Of a stretch of DNA of 64,000 nucleotides, positions 1 through 7,226 are shown piece by piece. The notes below the pieces were generated by a model. The model searched no databases and had not been told where the DNA came from. It saw only the letters and a list, made by a program, of their open reading frames with translations. The translations under genes and the position numbers were made by a program. Source of the DNA: Bog-473 sp963763575 (lineage in GTDB: Bacteria > Actinomycetota > Acidimicrobiia > Acidimicrobiales > RAAP-2); assembly GCA_963763575.1 (NCBI GenBank), contig CAVXPD010000005.1, positions 1 to 64,000 of the forward strand, written 5' to 3'. The stretch's first letter is position 1. Every line of letters begins with the position of its first letter.

Positions 1-226
1 CGTCGAGTGCGGCCGGCGACCCGGCCCGCCTACCGCCGAGGACGGCGACGGTGCCCGCGGTCGAGTCCGTGAGGCCGACCGCCAGGTTCAACAGGGTGGT
101 CTTGCCGGCGCTGTTCGGTCCGATCAGCGCGGTCACATGCCCATCGGGAACGGCCAACGTGCATTCGCGGAGTGCCCACGTGCTGCCGTAGCGCTTGCCG
201 AGGTCGTTGGCCTCGATAACGTTCAT
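1..226 (-). CDS. ABC transporter ATP-binding protein (N-terminal part, runs off the window)
   Basis: The first 75 residues of an ABC ATPase are encoded, reading leftward off the window edge. The protein begins MNVIEANDLGKRYG, the usual first strand, and has a Walker A motif GPNSAGKTT about residues 36-44, with Ser where Gly is most common. This is the nucleotide-binding subunit that would drive an exporter or importer; its permease must lie beyond base 1. It is divergent from the decayed two-component system to its right, an arrangement seen for antibiotic or peptide export systems with their sensors. Substrate cannot be told from this fragment. Confidence 0.85.
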   Translation of the reverse strand, partial: MNVIEANDLGKRYGSTWALRECTLAVPDGHVTALIGPNSAGKTTLLNLAVGLTDSTAGTVAVLGGRRAGSPAALD

Positions 227-544
227 GCCGAAGCCTTCGTTTCTCTTATTGCCGTGCGACGGCGATCGAGAAAGCTGCCGCGACTCTCTCATGAGAGTTC
301 CGCAGCACACTGGTGCGGAGCGTCCCGGAACTCCCCATCGTCCGCGGCACGACCGCGGCTCAGGAGCGCCCGTCGCTCTTCTGTGGTTTCGTCATTTCGG
401 GCCATGTGTCGGGGCTGTCCATATTGGCAGGAAAACTGCAGTGCCGGATGTCACTGCGATAACACCACCCCCCGGGGGCACGGGAGGTGGACACTGCTGC
501 TGTTCGAGGGGTTGTTACCCCAATGTCATCGACGGTGAGCCACC
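227..544. other. Divergent intergenic region between ABC ATPase and response regulator relic
   Basis: No gene is supported in these 318 bases. It should hold the promoters of two divergent transcripts. A 16-bp inverted repeat with 6-bp arms (ACTCTC, TCAT, GAGAGT) lies at 283-298 and a shorter GGGG/CCCC hairpin is near 509-522. The first could be the operator of the adjacent response regulator, which is itself broken. Confidence 0.4.
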
Positions 545-1209
545 ATGGAGCATGTGAGAGTGCTTGTCGTGGAGGACAACTCGGTCGTGGCGGACGCCGT
601 GGCCGAGGGCCTACGCGACGGAGGGGATGGCGGTCGACGTCGCGTATGACGGGCCGACGGGGCTGGACAAGGCGACTGTGAACACCTATGACGTCGTAGT
701 TCTCGACCGTGATCTTCCCCGGCTTCACGGTGACGCCCTCTGCCAACGGATCGTGGACTCGCAGAGTACCGGCCGCATCTTGATGCTCACTGCCGCCGCT
801 CTGGTCGAGGACCGTGTGGAGGGGCTGAACCTGGGTGCCGACGATGATCTAGCCGAACCATTCGACTTCTCTGAACTGGTCGCCAGGGTGCGGGCACTGG
901 CCCGCCGGAGCCCATCCACCCCGCCGCTCCTCACTCGCGGTGACCTGATCGTCGATCGGACCCGCCGGGCCGTCACCCGAGCGGGGCGGCCGGTGCACTT
1001 ATCTCGAAAGGAACTCGGGATACTTGAGGTGCTCGTGATAAGCGGATGGGGCGGTGGTAACGGCCGAGCAGCTCCTTGAACAGGTCTGGGACGAACACGC
1101 TGACCCGTTCACGAACGCCGTCGCAGTCACCGTCCTGCGCTTGCGACGGAAACTCGGCGAGCCGCCGGTGATCCAGACGGTCATCGGGGGCGGATACCGG
1201 ATCCCCTAG
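545..1209 (+). pseudogene. OmpR-family response regulator, disrupted by two frameshifts
   Basis: An ATG at 545 opens MEHVRVLVVEDNSVVADAV, a typical receiver start with the acidic ED pair, but that frame stops at about 650. The receiver continues in another frame (EGMAVDVAYDGPTGLD, then VVVLDRDLPRLHGD with the phosphorylated Asp, then the alpha4-beta5 region). The winged-helix DNA-binding domain begins in that frame but its last 50 residues (VVTAEQLLEQVWDE to VIGGGYRIP) lie in a third frame ending at 1209. At least two indels, near 625 and 1045, are needed to restore a protein of about 220 residues. The gene is therefore inactive, or the sequence has errors here. It is followed at once by an equally broken histidine kinase. 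Confidence 0.8.
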
Positions 1210-1211
1210 AC

Positions 1212-2427
1212 ATGGCACTGACCCCGACTGCGGCCCAAGATCCTCGGACGCCGCAGCGTTCGGGCCCCGGATCGCCTGCTGGCTTGCGCGGGACTGTTCC
1301 TCCTCATTGCCGCGGCGTTCGGCGCGGCCATCTACACGGTGGTTGACCGCAGCTTTGGACCGACCCCCCCCCTAGCTCCAGACCCACCGGTCTTGTCCAA
1401 ACCTGCCAGACGGCTGAAGCGAATCACACCCTCAAGAACTGACCCAGCTTTGGCGGACCCGGTGCCAATACTTCCTCGGAGCCGCCAATCAACGCACCGA
1501 GGATCTTCACGAACTGCTCATATGGTCCCTGGAGCGCCCTAGCCGTCGCCACCATCGTGGCCTGCTTGTCGGGGATGGGCAATAGGAGGGCGCATCCTCC
1601 TCCCCCCTCCATAAGTCACGGCCGCCGCCCGGCGTGCCTCGCAAGAGCGTCTCGACGAGCGAATCAGCCTCGACGGTCCCGACGATGAGCTCCAAGAGCT
1701 CGCAGACACCTTCGACGACATGTTGAATCGCCTCGATCTGGCCTTCGCCAGCCAACTATAGGTTCGTGGCCAACGCATCGCACGAACTGCGAACACCGCT
1801 CACTTCCATGCGGACCTTGATCGACGTGGCTATGGCCAAGCCCACCCGGACGACCGAACAGCTCGAAGTGCTCGTCGGTCGCGTACGAGAGGCCCTCGAC
1901 CAATCCGAGGCGCTGATCGACGGGCTCCTGACCCTGGCTCGATCGGATCGAGGATTGGCCACCCATGAGCTCGTCGATCTCGAGGCCGCCGCCCAAGACG
2001 CAATGGACCAGATCGTCCCTGCCCTCAAGAGAGTCGAGCATTGCCATCGCCGCAGACCTGTCGGCAGCCCCGACCCTTGGCGACCCGAGCGCTGCTCGAG
2101 CGCTTGGTCGCAAACCTGCTCGACAACGCCGTCCGCTACAACCTCACCGGAGGCTGGGTAAGTGTCGCGACGGCGGGGACAACGACGCTTTGTACATCAC
2201 CGTCACCAACACTGGACCGCGGCATTCCGGAACTGGGCAGTGGCGTCTTTGTTCGAACCGTTCATGCGCTTCGACGGACGAGCCAGCAACACCCAAGGTG
2301 TCGGGCTCGGATTATCGATCGTTACTTCGGTCGTCAATGCCCACCACGGCGACCTCCTCGCCGAAGCACTTCCCGATGGAGGAATGATATTTCGGTCCGA
2401 CTCGCAAAGGCAATCATGGCAACGTGA
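1212..2427 (+). pseudogene. Sensor histidine kinase, disrupted by multiple frameshifts
   Basis: Pieces of a HAMP-type sensor kinase lie in order but in different frames. A transmembrane segment (LLACAGLFLLIAAAFGAAI) is near 1270-1325. A HAMP linker (SLDGPDDELQELADTFDDML) is at about 1665-1725 and stops at a TAG before 1763. The dimerisation/phosphoacceptor domain with NASHELRTPLTSM, carrying the H-box His, lies in the frame opened at 1766. The ATPase N-box (LVANLLDNAVRYN) is near 2100, and the G-box (GVGLGLSIVTSVVN) near 2300 is in yet another frame. Family ends such as ISVRLAKA close at 2427. It would be the partner of the upstream response regulator. Four or more indels make sequencing error less likely than real decay, though both remain possible. 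Confidence 0.8.
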
Positions 2428-2542
2428 CCAACCCAGGCCAGACCCGATCGTGAAGGGTGAACTGAACCGTCTACGGCCCACTCGGGGCGGAGAGCTGGGG
2501 ATCCTCCAGAACTTCATCGAGTTCGCATTTCGATGACTGTGG

Positions 2543-2575
2543 ATGTCCACAGCGATGTCCACACAAATGTCCACA
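2543..2575. repeat. Three direct copies of ATGTCCACA at 12-bp spacing
   Basis: ATGTCCACA starts at 2543, 2555 and 2567, exactly 12 bp apart, with differing 3-bp spacers. The regular spacing resembles a small iteron array or a multi-site protein-binding element rather than random sequence. No function is shown. Confidence 0.6.
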
Positions 2576-2820
2576 CGCCTGGTCAGAGTGCCGCGGCGGC
2601 ATTTTGAGAAACCGGCGCAGCGCGAGCGACAGAGCAGTCAAGGCCGGCGCAGCCGAGGCGCCCGACATGTCGGGTGCCGCGCCTTGACGGCTCGGCCTGA
2701 TTCCGTGGACACAATGGATGTGGCCGGCCCATGAGGGCCGGCTTGGATGCGCCTAATCCTCTCCCCTGTGGCATCGTCAATCACCCTGAAAAGAGTCCGG
2801 CAGTTGGTCGGGGTGGCCTT

Positions 2821-2834
2821 TGCACTGCAGTGCA
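2821..2834. promoter_or_regulatory. Perfect 14-bp palindrome TGCACTGCAGTGCA
   Basis: The sequence equals its own reverse complement over 14 bases and is followed by a further partial copy (GTGCAA). It sits about 125 bases beyond the stop codon of the minus-strand membrane protein. It could be an operator or a recombination or binding site; nothing proves either. Confidence 0.3.
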
Positions 2835-2958
2835 GTGCAAGTGTGTGTATACATCCACGGGCCTTGTTAACGGGTTGCGAAAGTCACCCTTGACGGCCTC
2901 CTGATGTCTGAGTGGTGTGTTTGCGAAAGGGTCTGACCGGCTGGCGATCCAAGGCGAC

Positions 2959-4167
2959 TCAGGAGATCGTCGGCTGGGTGTACTGGCTCGTCGGCCCGAC
3001 GCAGTTGCCGGCCTGGGCAGCTGACGCGGCGTCGGCGGTGGCCTGCTGCTCGTAGCCGTTGGCCTGGCCGATATCTCCGTTCGCCTCGGTGAGTGCCGCA
3101 GTGATCGCACCCTGAGCACTCGCCTGGGCCTCATTTACGGCTCCTTGCCCGGGGGCCCCGTCGTGGTAGCTCGGGAGTGCCGCCTGATCGCTCTGCAGGG
3201 TGGAGAAGTCGCTTTGGAGGCCGGATATGTCGTTGCGCAGAGTGCGGATATCGCCCTCGACACCGTCCGCTGTCGACGAGACCGTGTCGCCGTCTGAACC
3301 TACGGTATCGGCGTCGGATTGATCGGTGTCGGAATCCGAGCACACCTGATTGGGGTCTGTCCCGTTGTGGGACTCGGTTATAACGGTCTGCTCCTGGGCG
3401 GCCACAGTCGCCAAGTCCTTTTGCATGGTGGCGATGTCACCCCCGAAGCCACCTAAGGCTCCGGAGAGCTGAGATGCGTCGCTCTGGAGTCCTGAGATGT
3501 CATTCGACACCGCCTGTGACGCGCCGTCTATAGCTTGCTGTTCCTTCTGGAGCTGCTGGGCGGCGGCGGCGTTCTGGTTAGCGCTACCGGTATTGCCTTG
3601 GAGACGGGCAAGAGCTTGGTTGAACTGCGCTGCAGTCGCAGAGGTGAACTGCACCGGGGCAAGCTGGCCGTTCTGCTGGGGGAAATTGACCGAGAAGGAC
3701 CCACCAGAGATCGTTCCGAAGACCTCGGCTCCACCGTTGAACGACAATGTGATCTGCGATCCGTTGAGCGAGCCGGTGACCGAGATCGTCTGCGTGTTGA
3801 CCGTGGAGTTGGGCGGGGTGCCTTCGAGCGTGTCGTACTGTGCACTACCGCTCAGCTGGTTGCCGGTCTGCGTCCACTGCAAGAAGATCACTCCGTCGGG
3901 CTCAGTGGCGAGGTAGCCGGTGCCGACTGCCTCGGAATTGCCGGTGTTGGACGTGGCCCCCGAAGAACTCTGTGACGCCGTCGCGTTCGCGTGAGTGGGG
4001 GACGGATTGGACCGAGTCGCGAGCACGCCGCCGGCGACGCCGGCGACTACGAGGACGGCCCCAGGTATCGACCACCACCAGCGTGGGTGGTACCAGGGAC
4101 GCTTCGTGGAGCCCTGGTACTGCGCAGGGTCAGGACTCGGAAAACCATCGGCTCCGGGCCAGACCAT
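2959..4167 (-). CDS. Membrane-anchored coiled-coil protein of unknown function
   Basis: 402 residues. A short cytoplasmic head with Trp and Pro (residues 1-32) precedes one hydrophobic segment (about 33-50, AVLVVAGVAGGVLA). A Ser/Thr/Asn-rich linker follows, then a beta-rich part (about 85-170, with repeated strands such as ITLSFNGGAEVFGTISGGSF). A long Gln/Ala/Asp-rich helical region (about 195-390) has heptad-like spacing, suggesting a coiled coil outside the membrane. The ATG overlaps the stop of the upstream gene (TGATG), so it is translationally coupled as the last gene of a four-gene nuclease operon. No enzymatic motif is visible. It could be a surface or effector-anchoring component. 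Confidence 0.75.
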   Translation of the reverse strand: MVWPGADGFPSPDPAQYQGSTKRPWYHPRWWWSIPGAVLVVAGVAGGVLATRSNPSPTHANATASQSSSGATSNTGNSEAVGTGYLATEPDGVIFLQWTQTGNQLSGSAQYDTLEGTPPNSTVNTQTISVTGSLNGSQITLSFNGGAEVFGTISGGSFSVNFPQQNGQLAPVQFTSATAAQFNQALARLQGNTGSANQNAAAAQQLQKEQQAIDGASQAVSNDISGLQSDASQLSGALGGFGGDIATMQKDLATVAAQEQTVITESHNGTDPNQVCSDSDTDQSDADTVGSDGDTVSSTADGVEGDIRTLRNDISGLQSDFSTLQSDQAALPSYHDGAPGQGAVNEAQASAQGAITAALTEANGDIGQANGYEQQATADAASAAQAGNCVGPTSQYTQPTIS

Positions 4168-4682
4168 CAGACATCCACTCTCCGCGTGAGGTCCACGACC
4201 ACGACGCCGAGGTTGGCGAAGCGGGCCCGTTCGGTCAGCAACTCCTTGTAATTGCGCTGGGTCAGCTGCAGGGTGTGCTGCTGGTCACCGTGGCGCTTGG
4301 CCAACACCGAGCCGACAGCCGCCATGTGCAGAGCGTCGAAGACCACCAGCGTCTTGGGCTCGAAGGCCTCGATAACGAGCAGCGCATAGCGATCGCACTG
4401 GTCGCCACGGAAGTCGACCAGGTGCTCGTTTACCCACGGCCCTGCGGGGTTGGCCAGGTAGCGCACCTGGACCCGGCGACCGTCGGGGTCGGTGAAGTCC
4501 CAGCCCTTCTGGGTACGGCTCGCCGCCATGGTCCCGCTGATGGCCGCCAATGCGATGCGCTCGGCGAATTCGGCGAAGGGGTCGCGGTTGGAGCCGGCGC
4601 ATCCCAGGCTATCGAGAAGATCGATCCGGGCTGCCCGGTAGACAGAGAGGGCATCGAGCAAGGCGCCGACATCAGCGCTCAT
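4167..4682 (-). CDS. Small nuclease-like protein (possible restriction-endonuclease fold)
   Basis: 171 residues, not firmly recognised. The pattern of a helix with a Glu (about residue 41, FAEFAERIALAA), then a strand GWDFTDPDGRRVQVRYL (about 60-76), resembles the D...QVK core of PD-(D/E)XK endonuclease-like proteins. Arg replaces the usual Lys, so activity is uncertain. The rest is mixed alpha/beta. It is coupled at both ends: its ATG overlaps the stop of the GIY-YIG gene (ATGA), and its stop overlaps the start of the membrane protein. Its role is inferred only from this context. Confidence 0.7.
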   Translation of the reverse strand: MSADVGALLDALSVYRAARIDLLDSLGCAGSNRDPFAEFAERIALAAISGTMAASRTQKGWDFTDPDGRRVQVRYLANPAGPWVNEHLVDFRGDQCDRYALLVIEAFEPKTLVVFDALHMAAVGSVLAKRHGDQQHTLQLTQRNYKELLTERARFANLGVVVVDLTRRVDV

Positions 4683-5416
4683 GGCCCGATCCTCAGGTTC
4701 TCGACAGCTGCGCCCTGGGCGGCGAGGTGCAACAGAGCGGTGTTCTCGACAACCAGGCGGGCCGGTTTGCGGGCGAGGTCAAGTGGTTCGCCGTCCAGGG
4801 TTGCTCCGAGGATTAACGACACGGGTGCTGCCCCGCCGTCTTCGATGAGCTCGCGCAGGATCGAGTTGATCCGCTGGTTTGTTGGTTGAGTGGATCCTGG
4901 ATTGCGATACCCGTTCATTCGTTGGAACAAATTGTCGGATTCGCCGATGTAGTAGCTGCGGACGTCGCCTTCGGGCTCGAGCAGCGTGAAGCGGTAGACG
5001 CCGGGGCCGACCCCCAACGCCGGCGTAATGAGTCGTCCATTGGCCAAGGTGGCCTCGCCAGCTCCGAGCCAGCTGTAGGCGACCTCACCGCAATAGGCCT
5101 CTCCGGTCGGTACGAGATCGGGGATCGGCGGAGGTATCGATGTCACGGTTCGAGGCGTACGAGAGCCGGGCGCGCTCGGGACGCCTCTGCGGAAACGCAC
5201 CTGGCCTTCAACGAACTGAGGGGTGGCAAGAAAGCCGGCATCGAGCCAGGCCTGGGCATGGGCTTGTGACCTAGTGCTGTTGGCCCACCATGCGTTGTGC
5301 TTCCGAGCCGAGGCTGGCAGTGCGCCGACGATCGCGTCGATCTGGACGAAGGTCATGACCACCTCAGCGCCCTCGACGTCGTCGAGGTGTGCCGTGAGCG
5401 CTGCTTGATTCCACAT
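4679..5416 (-). CDS. GIY-YIG nuclease-domain protein with N-terminal DUF7662-like domain
   Basis: 245 residues. The N-terminal 77 residues (VVMTFVQIDAIVGALPASA, then KHNAWWANS, then QAWLDAGF) match my recollection of the DUF7662 domain found in small accessory proteins and fused to nucleases. The C-terminal half has a GIY-YIG core: GVYRFTL about 139, YYIGES about 155, an Arg at 166 after the loop, and a late Glu (about 224) that could bind the metal. GIY-YIG proteins cut DNA, though some only bind it. It follows the PD-(D/E)XK gene by 9 nt and overlaps the next gene, so it is part of one operon. Confidence 0.75.
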   Translation of the reverse strand: MWNQAALTAHLDDVEGAEVVMTFVQIDAIVGALPASARKHNAWWANSTRSQAHAQAWLDAGFLATPQFVEGQVRFRRGVPSAPGSRTPRTVTSIPPPIPDLVPTGEAYCGEVAYSWLGAGEATLANGRLITPALGVGPGVYRFTLLEPEGDVRSYYIGESDNLFQRMNGYRNPGSTQPTNQRINSILRELIEDGGAAPVSLILGATLDGEPLDLARKPARLVVENTALLHLAAQGAAVENLRIGP

Positions 5417-5425
5417 GGTGGAGTC

Positions 5426-6841
5426 TCAGTCCGCAGCGGACGCGGCCGGCCAGGCCGGTGGCGGGGCGAGTTCGGGCCTCGTGCCCAACGCGGGAGGCGG
5501 CGCGCCCTCGACAACCTGCGTGGCGTGGGCCGTCGTAGAGAGCACCGAGGACGGAGCGCCATCGGCAGCGTCGCTTGGCGCTTTCGGCTTGGGCGCCGGC
5601 GGGTTCCACGGCTTGAGCGGCTGAACGACGCCGGCGTAGAAGGTGTCGACGAGTGAGGTTACCGAGGATACGAACGAGCCCTTGCCCTGGCCGCGCTTGG
5701 TGCCCGCGCCCTGACTGAGGGTGAGGGTGAATGAGCGGATGTCGGAGTGCGGATCCTCAACGATGGCCTTGGAATCCTCGAGCAACGCCGCGAGAGCATA
5801 TGTGCGGCCGCCCGACTTGGCGCGTGCCACGTTGGCTACGACCTGGAGAGTCGACGGCGCTGCCTTCAGCTGATTGAGAAGCCAGGTAACTCGGGCTGAA
5901 GCGCGCCGATCGGTCGGCGCGGCGACGGTGGCCCTGACGTCGACTCGATTAGCGCGAAGGTCCACCGTGATCTCAACCGGCACAGCGGCGTTCGGGACGA
6001 GCAGCGCTCCAGCTAACTGGCCGCTCTTCGCAAGCTCGGCCGCCTGGTTCTGCAGCCGCGTCCCTTGGTCGTCGAGCTCTGCTTTAGACAGCCGTTGGTA
6101 CACATGGACGCCCAGATGCCGAGAGAGCTGCATGCCGCAGAACGCAAGCAGTTGGTCGAAACGGGCGACCACCGCCGGCGTCTCGGGGTCGTTGGCCCTC
6201 AGGGTCTGTGCGGCCGCGCCGTTGCGCACCGTCACCCAGGAAGGCCCCATGTCCTCGAAGTCGAGCGCCCCAGACTTGGCGTCCTCGATGTAGCGGATGA
6301 ACTCGGAGAGCAACCAGGCTTGGTCGGGGTCGGAAACCTCGTGGTTCTGGTGCTGGATGATCGCCTCGGTGTGGATGCGGCTCCATGAGAGATGCTGGAG
6401 ATCCACCTTGCGGGTCTTGCGCTTATCCACGTTGACGGGGTGGACGCCAGGTGTGGTGGCCACCTGGTTACTGATGGTGATGACGGCGTCGTAGCCCTGC
6501 TCCCGAGCGATGTCGAGGTAGTTCGTGAGCTGGTCGGCCTCGAGATCGTTGCGCCCCGTCTTGGTCTCCACCAGAGCGGTCCAAGTCCGCTGGCCGCGTG
6601 TGACCCGGATCAGCCCGTCGGGACGGCAAATCTTGCCAGCGAGGTCGAACGGCACCTCGATGAAGGCCTCGATCGGACCCGCTGGCGCGCCGCAGCGGGT
6701 GGTCAGTGCGCGGCCAAACTCCTTGACTGACGATAGGACAGCGAGCAGCACCGAACAGCCCCGCCGCTCCTGCTCGTTGGGATTCCCAATGCCCGTAACT
6801 GGGAACAGCCGGGCGCGTTGCCACTTCTCGTCGTTCGCCAT
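5426..6841 (-). CDS. PD-(D/E)XK nuclease-like protein
   Basis: 471 residues from the ATG at 6841, chosen because a strong ribosome site (GGGGAGGAAGG) lies just before it; an in-frame ATG at 6898 lacks one. The N-terminal part has the endonuclease core: Glu24 region (NEQERRG), Asp75 (RPDGLI), Glu92-x-Lys94 (VETKTG) and Gln104 (ADQLTNYL), followed by a beta-alpha unit ending ITISNQ. The middle is a second alpha/beta region and the last 60 residues are Pro/Ala-rich and likely disordered. It leads the four-gene operon with the GIY-YIG, small nuclease-like and membrane proteins. It is likely a DNA-targeting effector; the exact family is not known to me. Confidence 0.8.
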   Translation of the reverse strand: MANDEKWQRARLFPVTGIGNPNEQERRGCSVLLAVLSSVKEFGRALTTRCGAPAGPIEAFIEVPFDLAGKICRPDGLIRVTRGQRTWTALVETKTGRNDLEADQLTNYLDIAREQGYDAVITISNQVATTPGVHPVNVDKRKTRKVDLQHLSWSRIHTEAIIQHQNHEVSDPDQAWLLSEFIRYIEDAKSGALDFEDMGPSWVTVRNGAAAQTLRANDPETPAVVARFDQLLAFCGMQLSRHLGVHVYQRLSKAELDDQGTRLQNQAAELAKSGQLAGALLVPNAAVPVEITVDLRANRVDVRATVAAPTDRRASARVTWLLNQLKAAPSTLQVVANVARAKSGGRTYALAALLEDSKAIVEDPHSDIRSFTLTLSQGAGTKRGQGKGSFVSSVTSLVDTFYAGVVQPLKPWNPPAPKPKAPSDAADGAPSSVLSTTAHATQVVEGAPPPALGTRPELAPPPAWPAASAAD

Positions 6842-7226
6842 CCGCCTTCCTCCCCTGGATGTCGCCAGGAGAATGGTAGGCACAGGATGTTCCAGCAACC
6901 AGGGGATTTAGTCGGCTTTGCGTGACTGTTGTGCTGCTATCGCTTCGGGAACGGCCGTTGACTGCCAATGTGCTCGCTCCGGGCCCTTCCTCATGCGGTG
7001 CTCGGAAAGGACCCGTTGTTGACGGCGGCAGCCCACTCGCTTCAACTTCTCTCGATCGGATACGACCTTTCGAGGGTCAGAAGGGCCCGGAGTTGCTTCC
7101 GTACTGTGTGACTCCTTTGTGGACCCGTTTCGACTCAAGACCGTTAGTTCGGCTCGTGGGCCTATCCCAGCAGGTTGGGTTTGCATTTTCTGCGACACGG
7201 GCGCACGCCTTTGGAGCATCGGAGCT
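6842..7226. other. Intergenic region upstream of nuclease operon
   Basis: 385 bases with no supported gene. The base composition is less GC-rich than the chromosomal parts. It should contain the promoter of the 6841-2959 operon and any terminator for the GHKL gene. No strong inverted repeat was recognised. Confidence 0.35.

Larger units (their letters stand above)
2428..2958. other. Gene-free stretch between kinase relic and accessory island
   Basis: About 530 bases hold no convincing reading frame. They contain a 12-bp-periodic direct repeat at 2543-2575, a perfect 14-bp palindrome at 2821-2834 and scattered short GC hairpins. The stretch separates the decayed two-component system from the minus-strand operon and may contain the left boundary of the island, but no copy of the tRNA-Glu 3-prime end was found in it. 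Confidence 0.4.
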
